Shown here piece by piece: positions 50,173-59,747 of a DNA stretch of 64,000 nt. Location of the stretch: NCBI RefSeq assembly GCF_022808175.1, contig NZ_JALGBX010000004.1, positions 331,446 through 395,445 of the forward strand. Direction: 5' to 3'. This DNA comes from Streptomyces sp. AP-93 (GTDB lineage: Bacteria > Actinomycetota > Actinomycetes > Streptomycetales > Streptomycetaceae). Position 1 is the stretch's first letter. Each line of letters opens with the position of its first letter. Under the pieces are notes generated by a model, which worked only from the letters and a program-made list of their open reading frames with translations, did no database searches and was not told where the DNA came from. The translations under genes and the position numbers were made by a program.

Positions 50173-51335
50173 ACGCGGACAGCCCGACGGTGAACGCGGG
50201 CAGCCCGACGGTATCGGCTCACGCCTACCCCTGGGACGTCCTGGGCGACCCCGCCTTCGCCGACCGGGTGAGGGCCGCCGGGATCGACTCCGTGACGCTG
50301 GCGGTGACCTACCACTCCACCCGGGCCGCCACCCCCCTCCACCCCGGGCGCCGCTTCGTGCACGCCCGCCACGCGGCCCTCTACCGGCCGGTCCGGCCCG
50401 GGCCGTGGAGCGGACGGCGGCTCGTGCCGGCGGGGGCCGACTGGGTGGACGGACCCGATCCGGCCGGGGCCGCCGTCGCCGCCCTGGCCGCCGAGGGCGT
50501 CCCGGTCAGCGCGTGGCTGGTGCTCGCCCACAACAGCCGGCTCGGCATCCTGCACCCCTCCCTCGCCGTCACCAACTGCTTCGGTGAGTCCTACCCCTAC
50601 GCCCTGTGCCCCGGGCACCGGGAGGTGCGGGAGTTCTGCGCGACCCTCGCGGCCGAGGCCCTGCACGGGCTGCCGCCGGGCGCCGTGCAGGCGGTATCGC
50701 TGGAGTCCGCCGGACAGCTCGGGGCGGCGCACGCGGGGTGCCACGAGAAGACCGACGGCGCCTACCCGGCGGCGGTGCTGCGGGCCCTGTCCGTGTGCTG
50801 CTGCGGCGCGTGCCGGGAGGGATGGCGGCAGTCCGGCCTGGACGCGGACGAGGTGCTCGTCCTGCTGCGCCAGGCGGCGCGCACGGACGGGCCCGGGCTC
50901 CCACGGGAGGTGGCGGACGTACTGCTGCGGCTCCGGCACGCGGCGGCGGACGCGCTGCGCGGGGCGGTCCTGGCCGCCGTACGCGAGGCCCTCCCCGAGG
51001 CGTCCGTCACCTTGCACGCGCACCCCGACCCCTGGGCGACCGGCCCCTCGCCGGGCCTCACGGACCGGGCCGCCGCGGAGGTGGACTCCCTGCTGGTGCC
51101 GTGCTGGCCCACCGGGCCCGCGACCGCGGAACTGGTCCGCCGGGCCGCCGGGCGCGGGCCGGCGGTGGGCGCGTACGTCACCGCCCTGCCGCCGGCCGAC
51201 CCCGCCCTGCTACCCGGCCACGTACGGCGGCTGCGTGCCGCCGGGGCGAGCCGGCTGAGCCTGTACCACCTCGGTCTGCTGCCCGCAGGGCGGCTGCCGC
51301 TACTGGCCGATCTGGCAAAGGAGTTCCGCTCGTGA
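50166..51335 (+). CDS. Unknown protein of the sugar-acid operon
   Basis: A 389-residue, Ala-rich protein with no signal peptide. Conserved-looking segments include HAYPWDVLGDPAFADRVRAA, GIDSVTLAVTYHSTRAATPL, NCFGESYPYALCPGH, VQAVSLESAGQLGA and a Cys cluster VCCCGACREGW. The early part (strand, TYHSTRA, VSAWLVLAHNS) suggests a TIM-barrel, perhaps a glycosidase-like or isomerase-like fold; I do not recognise the family. It overlaps both neighbours by a few bases, so it belongs firmly to the uronate/aldarate operon. The N-terminus has a repeated VNA-SPTV. Confidence 0.7.
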   Translation: MVNADSPTVNAGSPTVSAHAYPWDVLGDPAFADRVRAAGIDSVTLAVTYHSTRAATPLHPGRRFVHARHAALYRPVRPGPWSGRRLVPAGADWVDGPDPAGAAVAALAAEGVPVSAWLVLAHNSRLGILHPSLAVTNCFGESYPYALCPGHREVREFCATLAAEALHGLPPGAVQAVSLESAGQLGAAHAGCHEKTDGAYPAAVLRALSVCCCGACREGWRQSGLDADEVLVLLRQAARTDGPGLPREVADVLLRLRHAAADALRGAVLAAVREALPEASVTLHAHPDPWATGPSPGLTDRAAAEVDSLLVPCWPTGPATAELVRRAAGRGPAVGAYVTALPPADPALLPGHVRRLRAAGASRLSLYHLGLLPAGRLPLLADLAKEFRS

Positions 51336-52192
51336 ACCAGCCCCGCACCCTCCTCCTCACCGGCGCCGCGGGTGGCATCGGCACCTTCCTGCGCACGAGC
51401 CTGCCCGGCTACGGGTACACGCTGCGCCTCGCCGACCTGAAGCCGGTCGAGGGGCCCGACGGCGCCGGGTCCCTGGTCTTCGACCTGGCCGACGCGGACG
51501 CGGTGCGCGCCGCGGTCCGGGGGGTCGACGCGGTCGTGCACCTCGGCGGGATCTCCCTGGAGGACCGCTTCGAGGCCGTCCTCGAAGCCAATGTCCGCGG
51601 GACGTACCACCTGTACGAGGCGGTACGCACGGAAGGCGTGCGCCGGGTCGTGTTCGCCAGCAGCAACCACGCCGTCGGGTACGTGCCGCTCGGCGGGGAG
51701 GCCCCGATAGGGAGCGCGATCCCCACCCGGCCGGACACGTACTACGGCCTGTCGAAGGCCTTCGGGGAGAACCTCGCCTCCCTCTACGCCGACAAGTACG
51801 GGGTGGAGACCGTCTCGATCCGGATCGGGTCCTGCTTCGCCGAGCCCCGAACGGTGCGGATGCTGGCCACCTGGCTCAGCCCCGCCGACTGCGCCCGCCT
51901 GGTCCACGCCGCGCTGACCGCGCCCGGGGTCGGCCACACCGTGGTGAACGGAATCAGTGCCAACACCCGCGCCTGGTGGGACCTCGCGGCGGCGCGGGCC
52001 CTGGGCTACGAGCCCCGGGACGACGCGGAGGTGTACGCGCAGGCGCTGCTCGCCGCGCACGGCGACCCGGGTCCGGACCACGTGGACGCGCGCTACGTCG
52101 GCGGCTCCTTCACCCTGACCGACCCGCATCACCGCCCGTCACCGGCTCGCGGTCACGCGCCCCAAGTGACCGGGAGGCTCTTCACCCCGTAG
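51332..52192 (+). CDS. udh: Uronate dehydrogenase (NAD-dependent, extended SDR)
   Basis: A 286-residue enzyme. The nucleotide fold is LLLTGAAGGIGTFLRTSLPG, the active site YYGLSKAFGENLAS has Tyr-x3-Lys, and FASSNHAVGY carries the Ser. RIGSCFAEPRTVRMLATWLS and DHVDARYVGGSFT fit uronate dehydrogenases, which oxidise galacturonate or glucuronate to the aldarolactone. The GTG start overlaps the preceding stop. The last 40 bp overlap the converging P450 gene. Confidence 0.87.
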   Translation: MNQPRTLLLTGAAGGIGTFLRTSLPGYGYTLRLADLKPVEGPDGAGSLVFDLADADAVRAAVRGVDAVVHLGGISLEDRFEAVLEANVRGTYHLYEAVRTEGVRRVVFASSNHAVGYVPLGGEAPIGSAIPTRPDTYYGLSKAFGENLASLYADKYGVETVSIRIGSCFAEPRTVRMLATWLSPADCARLVHAALTAPGVGHTVVNGISANTRAWWDLAAARALGYEPRDDAEVYAQALLAAHGDPGPDHVDARYVGGSFTLTDPHHRPSPARGHAPQVTGRLFTP

Positions 52193-53349
52193 ATGTCCGC
52201 GGTCTCCGGGCGCAGGGCAACGTCTTCGGCCGGTACGGCCAGGCGCAGTGTGGGGAAGCGAGCCAGCAGCGCGGAGAACGCGACGCGCATCTCGATACGG
52301 GCCAACTGCGCACCCAGGCACAGGTGGATGCCGTGGCCGAAGGCCAGGTGCCCGCCCTCCTGCCGGTGGAGATCGAGCGCGTGGGGGTCCGCGTAGCGCT
52401 CGGGGTCGCGGTTGGCGGTGTTGTACGAGAGGACGACGGTGGTGCCGGCCTCGATGGTCTGGCCGCCCACCTCGACGTCCTCCAGCGCGGTCCGCATGAA
52501 CGTCTTGGCGACGCTCAGGTACCGCAGGAGCTCCTCCACGGCCTGGTCGATGAGCGCGGGATCGGCGCGCAGCGCTGCCAGCTGTTCCGGGTTCTGCAGC
52601 AGCGCGAAGGCCCCGAGGGCCAGCATGTTCGCGGTGGTGTCGAATCCGGCCGCCAGCAGGATCAGGCTGATCCCCTGCAGCTCCTCGTTCGTCAGGTCAC
52701 TGTCGGCGAGTTCGCTGAGCACGTCGTCGGTGGGGTTCGCGCGCTTCGCGGCCACCAGCCCCGTGAGGTAGTTCTGGGTCGCGGTGTAGGCCGCTATCAG
52801 CTCCTCCTCGCCCGTCTCCCCGCCCATGAACGTGTCGATCTGCTCCTGGAAGGAGGCCCTGTCCTCGTACGGCACCCCCAGCAGCTCACAGATGATGACG
52901 GTGGGGATGGGCTTGGCGAACGCGGTCACCAGGTCCGCCGTCGGCCCGGCCTTCTCCATGGCGTCCAGGCAGTCGGTGGTGATCTGCTCGATGCGCTCGG
53001 TGAGCAGTCGCATCCGCCGTGCGGTGAACTTGCCCACCAGCGGCTTCCGGTAGCGCCCGTGCTGGGGTTCGTCCATGAGGAGGAACTCCCCGGGCGGCGC
53101 CGCAGGGATCTCGAAGTCGACGACGTTCAGCAGCTCCCTGCGCGAGCTGAACCGCGGGTCGGCCAGGACCGACCTGACCAGGTCGTACCCGGTGATCATC
53201 CAGCCGGATTTCCCGCCGGGATGGGTGTAGCGGCTTATGGGGCCGTGCCCGCGGGCCTCGATCAGCTCGGCCGGCGGATCGAAGGGACAACCGGGTCGAC
53301 GCTCCGTCGGCAGCGTCGTAACAGTGTGCAGGGATTCATCCATGGCCAT
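52153..53349 (-). CDS. Cytochrome P450 (bacterial CYP105/107-like)
   Basis: A 398-residue soluble monooxygenase. The I helix has LLAAGFDTTANMLALGAFAL, the ExxR motif is in VEELLRYLSVAKTFMR, and the haem-Cys loop is HLAFGHGIHLCLGAQLAR. DEPQHGRYRKPLVGKFTARR is the typical C-helix region. No ferredoxin gene or biosynthetic cluster adjoins, so the substrate is unknown. Met at 53349 or 53343 are both possible starts. Its end overlaps the uronate dehydrogenase gene. Confidence 0.9.
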   Translation of the reverse strand: MAMDESLHTVTTLPTERRPGCPFDPPAELIEARGHGPISRYTHPGGKSGWMITGYDLVRSVLADPRFSSRRELLNVVDFEIPAAPPGEFLLMDEPQHGRYRKPLVGKFTARRMRLLTERIEQITTDCLDAMEKAGPTADLVTAFAKPIPTVIICELLGVPYEDRASFQEQIDTFMGGETGEEELIAAYTATQNYLTGLVAAKRANPTDDVLSELADSDLTNEELQGISLILLAAGFDTTANMLALGAFALLQNPEQLAALRADPALIDQAVEELLRYLSVAKTFMRTALEDVEVGGQTIEAGTTVVLSYNTANRDPERYADPHALDLHRQEGGHLAFGHGIHLCLGAQLARIEMRVAFSALLARFPTLRLAVPAEDVALRPETADIYGVKSLPVTWGA

Positions 53350-53736
53350 TCCTCACCTCGCGATAGTGCGCGTTCGACACAACCCGAAAGTTACGTTGCG
53401 TTCAGGGCGACCGCAATCCGCCACGAGGCATAAGTGCAGGTGAACTGCGTGAAGTTGATGCAATGACGCTGGGCTCGAATGCAACGGCCCGTTGGGCTGA
53501 GAGGGCGGTGAAGGCGATGGCGGCGGGCCGCGGCGACTCACCGGCCGCAACGATTCCTGATGCCCTGCGGCCGGGGCGCCGTCAGTGATCCGTATGGACT
53601 TGGCCGCCCGTCGTCAAGGTCCCGTCATGGGGCGACCATCGGCGCGGGAAGCGGGGAAGCTTCGGTGTCGTGCCCCGGACTGCCTCCCCGCATCCGGGGC
53701 CTCACCTGCCACTCGTGGATCCTCTGGGAGGGCCCC
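53350..53736. other. Intergenic region between the P450 and LysA units
   Basis: This stretch holds the P450 promoter area (relatively AT-rich at 53380-53470) and the leader of the next gene. Short open frames here look like chance frames; no repeat or RNA gene is apparent. Confidence 0.5.
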
Positions 53737-54108
53737 ATGTGTTTGTTCCAGTACGACGACGACCCGGAGCCGGAGCCGGAGCCTGAAGCACGCGTCCCGG
53801 CCGGACCCCTGTACGTACCGGTCCTGCCGGGAAGGGCGGAGGTGGTGGTACGGCTGTTCCGCACCCCGCTGGGAGCCCGTACCGCCGTGGGCTTCACGAC
53901 CGCGGAGCGGCTGGCGGCCACGCTCGGCGCCGGGCGGCCCTGGATACGGCTCTCCGCGTCCGCGCTCCGTGCGATCGCCGGGCCCGTCGGAGCGTCGCTG
54001 CTGACGGTCGATCCGACGCTGACCGCTCCTGCGGCCGCCCCGGCGGCGACCGTTCCGGTCACCGCGCCAGTGCCGCAGGATCCCGACGTCGCTGCCCGGA
54101 CCGCCTGA
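53737..54108 (+). CDS. Small Streptomyces-type protein (SAV_915-like), unknown function
   Basis: A 123-residue protein beginning MCLFQYDDDPEPEPEPEAR. The core has GPLYVPVLPGRAEVVVRLFR, TPLGARTAVGFTTAERLAAT and WIRLSASALRAIAGPVGAS, followed by an Ala/Pro/Val-rich tail. It resembles a small protein group found in streptomycetes (I believe annotated SAV_915); no function is known to me. It precedes the decarboxylase gene by 13 bp and is probably co-transcribed. Confidence 0.65.
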   Translation: MCLFQYDDDPEPEPEPEARVPAGPLYVPVLPGRAEVVVRLFRTPLGARTAVGFTTAERLAATLGAGRPWIRLSASALRAIAGPVGASLLTVDPTLTAPAAAPAATVPVTAPVPQDPDVAARTA

Positions 54109-54121
54109 AGGGGAACGCACC

Positions 54122-55462
54122 ATGACCATCACCGACCTCCCCGATGCTGTGACCGCCGCCGGCGAAGGCGAACTGTCCGTGTGGCCCGCGTCCACCACCC
54201 CGCTGCCGCACGGCGACCTGGCCGTCGGTGGCGTGTCACTGGCAGAGATCGCCGACCGCTTCGGCACACCGGTCTACGTGCTGGACGAGGGCGAAGTCCG
54301 CGACCGGTGCCGCGCCTACCGCGCCGCCCTCCCCGAGGCCGACGTCCTCTACGCCGCCAAGGCGTTCCTCTCCCGCGCGATGGTGCGCTGGGTGGAGGAG
54401 GAGGGACTGGGCTTGGACGTGTGCTCCGCCGGGGAGTTGGAGCTCGCTGTGACGGCCGGTTTCCCCGCCGGGCGCATTGTGCTCCACGGCAACGCGAAGT
54501 CGCCCCGTGACCTGGAGGCGGCGCTGCGGCTGGGTGTGGGGCGGATCGTCATCGACAGCCCGTCCGAGATAGCCCGGATCGCTGCCGCCGTCGGGCCCGA
54601 CGGGCGTCAGAAGGTGTTGGTGCGCGTCGTGCCGGGCGTCTCGGCCGGGGGCCACGCCAAGATCCGTACGGGTACGGAGGACCAGAAGTTCGGGCTCTCG
54701 CTCGCCGACGGGTCGGCGCAGCACGCCATCGTGCGCGTACTCGGCCGGCCGCAGCTCGAACTGACCGGCCTGCACTGCCACATCGGCTCGCAGGTCACCG
54801 AGGTCAAGCCCTACGTGGTGGCGCTCCGCCGGATGGTCGGGCTGATGGCCCGGGTCCGTGACGCGCACGGGGTCGTCCTGCCGGAGCTGGACATGGGCGG
54901 CGGTCACGGCATCGCCTACCGGCCCGGCGAACCCGCCCTCGATCTCCCCGCGCTCGCCCGCCGGATCCGCGCCGAGCTCGGCGAATCCTGCGCCGCCGCG
55001 GGCCTGCCCGTGCCCCGGCTCGTCATCGAACCGGGGCGTGCCGTCGTCGGGCCGGCCGGAGTCGCCCTGTACCGCGTACTGGCCGTCAAGCACACGGGCG
55101 AGACCGTTTTCGTCGCCGTCGACGGCGGCATGAGCGACAACCCGAGGCCCGCCCTGTACGGGGCGCGCTACGCGCCCCGCCTCATCGGCCGCCACTCGAC
55201 GGCCGACCCGCACAGGGCGACCGTCGTGGGCCGGCACTGCGAAGCCGGCGACGTCCTCGCCGGCGATGTGGAACTGCCGGGCGACGTCCGCCCCGGAGAT
55301 CTGCTCGCCGTTCCCGTGGCGGGCGCGTACCAGCTGTCCATGGCCTCCGGCTACAACATGGTCGGTCGGCCCCCGGTGATCGCGGTCCACGAAGGCACGG
55401 CCCGGACGCTCGTCCGGCGCGAAACACTGGACGATGTCCGCAGGCGCGACATCGGAGGCTAG
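54122..55462 (+). CDS. lysA: Diaminopimelate decarboxylase (LysA) homologue
   Basis: A 446-residue PLP enzyme of fold type III that decarboxylates meso-diaminopimelate to lysine. The PLP Lys is in VLYAAKAFLSRAMVRW. Further motifs are GLDVCSAGELELAVTAGF, ELTGLHCHIGSQVTEVKPY, DMGGGHGIAYRP, IEPGRAVVGPAG and the Cys-containing GRHCEAGDVLAGDVELP. Since streptomycetes normally keep a lysA in the thrA region, this copy beside a SAV_915-like gene may be a second one with a specialised role, which is an inference. Confidence 0.87.
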   Translation: MTITDLPDAVTAAGEGELSVWPASTTPLPHGDLAVGGVSLAEIADRFGTPVYVLDEGEVRDRCRAYRAALPEADVLYAAKAFLSRAMVRWVEEEGLGLDVCSAGELELAVTAGFPAGRIVLHGNAKSPRDLEAALRLGVGRIVIDSPSEIARIAAAVGPDGRQKVLVRVVPGVSAGGHAKIRTGTEDQKFGLSLADGSAQHAIVRVLGRPQLELTGLHCHIGSQVTEVKPYVVALRRMVGLMARVRDAHGVVLPELDMGGGHGIAYRPGEPALDLPALARRIRAELGESCAAAGLPVPRLVIEPGRAVVGPAGVALYRVLAVKHTGETVFVAVDGGMSDNPRPALYGARYAPRLIGRHSTADPHRATVVGRHCEAGDVLAGDVELPGDVRPGDLLAVPVAGAYQLSMASGYNMVGRPPVIAVHEGTARTLVRRETLDDVRRRDIGG

Positions 55463-55471
55463 CGCCGTGCC

Positions 55472-55726
55472 GTGCCGTGCAGCACCATTCGCCGACTGGA
55501 GGGCCAATGCTCTGACCGGGCGCTCGTCCTGGGGTTCCAGCGCGTGCCCGAGAAGAAAGCGGGCAAGAACCGCGTCCACGTCGACTTCGACTCTCCGGAC
55601 CGCAGGGGCGAGGTCGACCGGCTCGTGAAGATGGGGGCGACGGTCGTCGGTGAGCACACTGCGCCGGGCTTCGAGTGGACCACCCTGCAGGACCCTGTCG
55701 GCAACGAGTTCTGCGTCTCCGGCTGA
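55472..55726 (+). pseudogene. VOC/glyoxalase-like protein, C-terminal half
   Basis: From about 55520 the frame reads VLGFQRVPEKKAGKNRVHVD, then RGEVDRLVKMGATVVGEHTA and WTTLQDPVGNEFCVSG, the second beta-alpha-beta unit of VOC-fold proteins. The first 50-60 residues of the domain are missing and the frame in front is not VOC-like. It is probably a remnant. Confidence 0.6.
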
Positions 55727-55792
55727 CCCGTCCGGGACGGGGGTGTCGGATCTGGAGAGCCGCTGGGCGGCTGACGCCGCAGAACTGGGCGT

Positions 55793-55969
55793 TCACTCGG
55801 GCCGGTAGACGAGCTCGATCACCATCGCCGCGATGAGTCCCCAGACCCCGATTCCCAGGAGCCACATGACGTCGAGGGCAGCGCCGGTGGTGACGACCAC
55901 CAGGCCTCCGGCCCCGAGGGCGAGTACGGTCCTGTGGATGCCGCGGTCGGGACGCCAGTCGATGGTCAC
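55793..55969 (-). CDS. 58-residue two-helix membrane protein
   Basis: A short minus-strand gene with a GTG start: N-terminus TIDWRPDRGIHRTVLALG, first hydrophobic segment LALGAGGLVVVTTGAA, second segment VMWLLGIGVWGLIAAMVIEL, ending VYRPE. The sequence is coherent (short, amphipathic, two helices), but no good RBS is seen. It lies 85 bp beyond the stop of the potassium-importer gene on the same strand and could be its downstream partner. Function unknown. Confidence 0.6.
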   Translation of the reverse strand: MTIDWRPDRGIHRTVLALGAGGLVVVTTGAALDVMWLLGIGVWGLIAAMVIELVYRPE

Positions 55970-56053
55970 AGCAGTGAGAATCCCGCCGGATCCCCCTCGC
56001 GTCGAGGAGCCGGCGGGATTCCTGTCGGTTTCTTGACGCCCCGTCGCCTGGCG

Positions 56054-57991
56054 TCAGCCGGCGTGGACGTGGGGGCGGCGGGTGCGGTCGGGTTCGGCCT
56101 CGCGGATGACCTCGCGGGTGACGGGGGCGACTTCGCCCTGTCCGAAGAGGAAGAAGCGCAGGAAGTTGGCCATCGGGTTGCCCTCGGTCCACTCGAAGTA
56201 GATGTGGGGGCGCTGACCGGTCTCGTCGCGGACGTGGAGCAGGAAGGCCGCCAGGGCGTTGGGGATGCTGGAGCTCTCCAGGGTCAGGACGCGGTAGCGG
56301 CCGTGGAGCACTTCGCCGCGTACCCGCATGCCGGACTCGAACTCGGACGCGTCCAGGACGGTGACCTCGACGAACATGACGTCGTCGCCGGGCGGGATGT
56401 CGTTGTCCGCGCGGATCTGTTCCTTCTTCTGCCGGTACTCGTCGAGGTCGCGGTTGTCGGGCTCGTTGGCGATGAAGCGGATCGTGCGGTTGGACGTGTC
56501 GCGGATGAAGCGCTGCGCCATGTCGTCCAGTTCCACGTCCGTGACGCGGAGCTCGAAGACGCGCGCCAGCCGGGAGAGCAGGGAGAGGGCCATGATGCCG
56601 GCGATGAAGCAGGCGCCGATCTTCACACCGTCCGGGCGCTCTACGACGTTCACGGCCGTGGTGTAGATGAAGACGGCGGAGATGACGCCGAAGCCGATGG
56701 TCCAGCCGCGCTCGCCGGCCCGGCGGGCCGCGATGGTCACCGCGACGGCGGCCGAGGTGATCAGGACCAGGACACCGGTGGCGTACGCGCCGCCCTGGGC
56801 GTCGACGTCGGCGTTGAAGATCCAGGTCACCAGGAACGCGACCAGGGTGAACACGATGACCATCGGGCGCAGGGCGCGGGCCCAGTGCGGGGCCATGCCG
56901 TAGCGGGGCAGGTAGCGCGGCATCAGGTTGAGCAGGCCGGCCATGGCCGAGGAGCCCGCGAACCACAGGATCATGATCGTGGAGATGTCGTAGAGCGTGC
57001 CGAAGGCGGAGCCCAGGTACTGGTGGGCGAGGTAGGCGAGGGCGCGGCCGTTCGCCTCGCCGCCCGGCTTGAACTGATCGGCCGGGATCAGGAGCGTGGT
57101 GATGAAGCTGGAGCTGATCAGGAAGACGCTCATGATGATGGCCGCGGTCGTCAGCAGCTTCTTGGCGCCGCGGATCCGGCCGGCCGGGTTGGCCTGGGTG
57201 TCCTCGGGGTCGCCCTTGACGTGCGGCATGACCGCGACACCGGTCTCGAACCCGGAGAGGCCGAGCGCGAGCTTCGGGAACACGATGAGCGCGATGGCGA
57301 TCATCATGAACGGGTTGCCGTGCTCGGTGGTCAGCGCGGTCGTCCAGTCGGTGATGACGTGCGGTTCGGTCATCACGTTCCAGAGCCCGACGGCCACGAC
57401 CACGACGTTCAGGCCGAGGTAGGTCGCCACCAGGACCACGGCGACGCCGATGGCCTCGCTGAACCCCTTGAGGAACACGGCCCCGAGCAGCGCGATCATG
57501 ATCAGGGTGATCAGCACTTCATGGCCGTGGAGCGTGCTGGTGAGGTGCGGGTTCTCCACCAGGTGCGCGGTGGCGTCCGCGGCGGACAGGGTGATGGTGA
57601 TGAGGAAGTCGGTCGCCGCGAACCCGAGCAGGGTCAGGACGAACAGCTTGCCCTTCCAGAACGTCAGCAGACGCTCCAGCATGGCGATGGAGCCCTCGCC
57701 GTTCGGGCTCTCCTCGGCGACCCGCCGGTAGACGGGGAGCGCGCCGAAGAGGGTGAGCAGGACGAGCACGATGGTCGCCAGCGGCGACAGCAGGCCGGCC
57801 GCCAGCGCCGCGATACCGGGCTGGTAGCCGAGGGTGGAGAAGTAGTCGAGACCCGTCAGGCACATGACCCGCCACCACGGACGGCCGTGCGGCTGGGCCG
57901 CCGCCTCCTTGGCGGCGGGCGAACTGTTCTCGGCGGTCAAGCCTTCCAGCATCCACGCCCGCAGGCGCGACGTGCGGGCAGGGGTGGCCAT
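56054..57991 (-). CDS. APC-superfamily potassium importer (KimA-like)
   Basis: A 645-residue protein. About 12 membrane helices are followed by a cytosolic C-terminal domain from about residue 470 ([37 protein letters not shown]-type region). The N-terminal [35 protein letters not shown] and [20 protein letters not shown] match the KimA/YdaO group of high-affinity K+ importers rather than amino-acid carriers. kdpE and kdpB lie a few kb away, supporting a potassium function. The leader contains a 24-bp near-palindrome. No c-di-AMP riboswitch was recognised. Confidence 0.82.
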   Translation of the reverse strand: MATPARTSRLRAWMLEGLTAENSSPAAKEAAAQPHGRPWWRVMCLTGLDYFSTLGYQPGIAALAAGLLSPLATIVLVLLTLFGALPVYRRVAEESPNGEGSIAMLERLLTFWKGKLFVLTLLGFAATDFLITITLSAADATAHLVENPHLTSTLHGHEVLITLIMIALLGAVFLKGFSEAIGVAVVLVATYLGLNVVVVAVGLWNVMTEPHVITDWTTALTTEHGNPFMMIAIALIVFPKLALGLSGFETGVAVMPHVKGDPEDTQANPAGRIRGAKKLLTTAAIIMSVFLISSSFITTLLIPADQFKPGGEANGRALAYLAHQYLGSAFGTLYDISTIMILWFAGSSAMAGLLNLMPRYLPRYGMAPHWARALRPMVIVFTLVAFLVTWIFNADVDAQGGAYATGVLVLITSAAVAVTIAARRAGERGWTIGFGVISAVFIYTTAVNVVERPDGVKIGACFIAGIMALSLLSRLARVFELRVTDVELDDMAQRFIRDTSNRTIRFIANEPDNRDLDEYRQKKEQIRADNDIPPGDDVMFVEVTVLDASEFESGMRVRGEVLHGRYRVLTLESSSIPNALAAFLLHVRDETGQRPHIYFEWTEGNPMANFLRFFLFGQGEVAPVTREVIREAEPDRTRRPHVHAG

Positions 57992-58021
57992 CGTGGTGGG
58001 CTCCTGTCGTACGGCAAAGAA

Positions 58022-58045
58022 TCAGCCATCGACGTCGACGGCTGA
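58022..58045. promoter_or_regulatory. 24-bp near-palindrome upstream of the potassium importer
   Basis: TCAGCC-A-TCGACGTCGA-C-GGCTGA is symmetric at 22 of 24 positions and ends 31 bp before the ATG. It is probably an operator or leader hairpin. Confidence 0.5.
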
Positions 58046-58204
58046 GCAAGCGTACGCAGCCTGATCACTTATGCCCGGAGTTGAGCCAATCCTGACGCGT
58101 CCTTAACGGCCACCCTCCCGATGGCGTAGCGGACACACTCCCGCCGCCGCCGGATCCCCGCCTGCCAGGGCGGCGGTCGGCTGAGCCGGTTCCGCCCTTC
58201 GAGG

Positions 58205-58275
58205 CGCTCGGCCGGCACGCGGACGGCGTCGACGCTGACGTACGCGGCGAGTGCGAAGAAGGAGACGCGAGCCGT
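58205..58275 (-). pseudogene. Remnant of a cation-transporter membrane segment
   Basis: The minus strand encodes RVSFFALAAYVSVDAVRV, which resembles a membrane segment of streptomycete cation-diffusion-facilitator proteins (FFAxAAYVxVDAVR). The frame on either side is not transporter-like, so this seems an isolated scrap about 25 codons long. Confidence 0.35.
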
Positions 58276-58920
58276 CCGGCCCCTGTCCCCCGCCGGGGCC
58301 GGACGGCTCATCTGGTGTGCGACGGCTGACCGGCGCGCGGTCGCATCGGCCCGTACCCCCACGGTGGGGCCATGCGTTTCCCCGGCGGTGTTCAGGTCAC
58401 CGCCCACCAGCCGCGCGCCACCGGACCTCATCCGTTTCCGGCTCCGGCTCCGTCGCCACATCACTCTGCGCCGGGCCGACAGCCGCGACAACACTTCCTG
58501 ACGCGTTCCTTCCGCGCCGTTGTCGATCTTTGATGCGGACCTGACGACCTGCACGAACCCAGCCGCGATTCCGTCACCAGAAGCGCGTCAGAACACTGTC
58601 AAGGACCCGTTCAGAGCCTTGTCCGCCCCTCCCGGATCCGCTGGGATGAGGACATGAACAGCGGTCCGCGCTACGAAGACCGGCCACCGTCACGACGTAT
58701 CCGTCGCGCCGGGGCCACTTCTCCGCAGCCTGCAGCGCCCGCTGTCCGCCCGGCCTTCTGACACCGGCCGCGCGAGATATCGACGTACCCGCCTCCCCCT
58801 TCACCGGGGGCTGCCGGAACGCGTCTCGACCATCACCGCATGAGCTGAGCCCGCACCCCGCCATGTGCCGGGGCGCCGGGCCCGCCGGCCATGCCCGCTT
58901 CCAGGAACCAGGAATCCGAC
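58276..58920. other. Intergenic region upstream of the first SDR gene
   Basis: No convincing gene. Short frames on both strands have the Arg/Pro/Gly-rich look of shadow frames. The part 58480-58650 is less GC-rich, contains several TGACGCG/CGCGTCA elements and probably holds the SDR promoter. Confidence 0.45.
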
Positions 58921-59733
58921 ATGCCTTCATCCCTGTCCGGACGTACCGTCCTCGTCACCGGCGCCACCGCCGGCATCGGCTACGAGACCGCCCGCCAGCT
59001 CGCCGAGCGCGGCGCCACCGTCCTCCTCCACGGCCGCACGCCCGAGGAGGCCCGCGCCGCCGCCGACCGGCTGATCGCCACCGCCGGCGCCGGCGTCGAC
59101 GGCTCCCTGCTCCGTCCGCTCGCCGCCGACTTCGCACGGCTGGAGGAGGTCGAGAACCTCGCCCACGGCGTCGTACGCGAACACCCGCGCCTGGACGTAC
59201 TCGTCAACAACGCGGCCATCGCCGCGCCCGAGCGCCACACCCTCACCGCCGACGGCAACGAGATCTCCTTCCAGGTCAACTTCCTCGCCCACTACCTCCT
59301 GACCGATCTCCTGGCAGCCGCACTCACCACCGACCCCGGCGGCCGGGTCGTCAACGTCTCCTCCTCACACCACCGCACCGCGGCCATCCAGTGGAACGAC
59401 CCGCAGCGCATCCGCCGGTACTCCCGCCTCGCGGCCTACGCACAGTCCCAGCTGGCGCTGACCGTCTTCGCGGCCGACCCGCGCGTCACCGCCGTCTCCG
59501 TCCACCCCGGCATCTGCGAGACCGGGCTCCTCCCCCTCTACGGCAACGAGGGCGGGTCCGCAGCCGAGGGCGCGGCCCACGTCGTACGGCTCTGCGACCC
59601 GGCCACCGAGATCGTCAACGGCGCCTACTACGACCGGGGCGAGCGCGTCGCCCCGGCTCCGGCCGCCACCGACGACCGCACCGTCAAGCGCCTCAACAAG
59701 CTCGCCGACCTCCTCGTCGGCCACACCGCCTGA
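58921..59733 (+). CDS. Short-chain dehydrogenase-like protein, copy 1
   Basis: A 270-residue Rossmann protein. VLVTGATAGIGYETARQLAE is the NAD(P) loop, NNAAI and VNVSSSHHRTA carry the structural Asn and catalytic Ser. The active-site motif reads YSRLAAYAQSQLALTVFA, with Gln where classical SDRs have Lys (YxxxK). It resembles the retinol-dehydrogenase/WWOX-like SDR group. A close paralogue lies inverted at 62402-63208. The bL37 gene follows at 14 bp. The ATG at 58921 begins the family N-terminus. Confidence 0.87.
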   Translation: MPSSLSGRTVLVTGATAGIGYETARQLAERGATVLLHGRTPEEARAAADRLIATAGAGVDGSLLRPLAADFARLEEVENLAHGVVREHPRLDVLVNNAAIAAPERHTLTADGNEISFQVNFLAHYLLTDLLAAALTTDPGGRVVNVSSSHHRTAAIQWNDPQRIRRYSRLAAYAQSQLALTVFAADPRVTAVSVHPGICETGLLPLYGNEGGSAAEGAAHVVRLCDPATEIVNGAYYDRGERVAPAPAATDDRTVKRLNKLADLLVGHTA

Positions 59734-59747
59734 AGGGATCCACAGCC

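Noticed and set aside
53353-53550. Short minus-strand frame upstream of the P450 gene
   Set aside because: Pro/Ser/His-rich with no motif and no ribosome-binding site.
52153-54108. P450 and neighbours as a natural-product biosynthetic cluster
   Set aside because: There are no core biosynthetic enzymes (PKS, NRPS, terpene or RiPP) or ferredoxin nearby.
57992-58300. c-di-AMP (ydaO-type) riboswitch before the KimA-like gene
   Set aside because: The expected conserved loops were not found by eye; only a palindrome is present.
58574-58930. 118-codon minus-strand frame upstream of SDR copy 1
   Set aside because: Composition is that of a chance frame, it has no recognisable motif, and it overlaps the SDR promoter.
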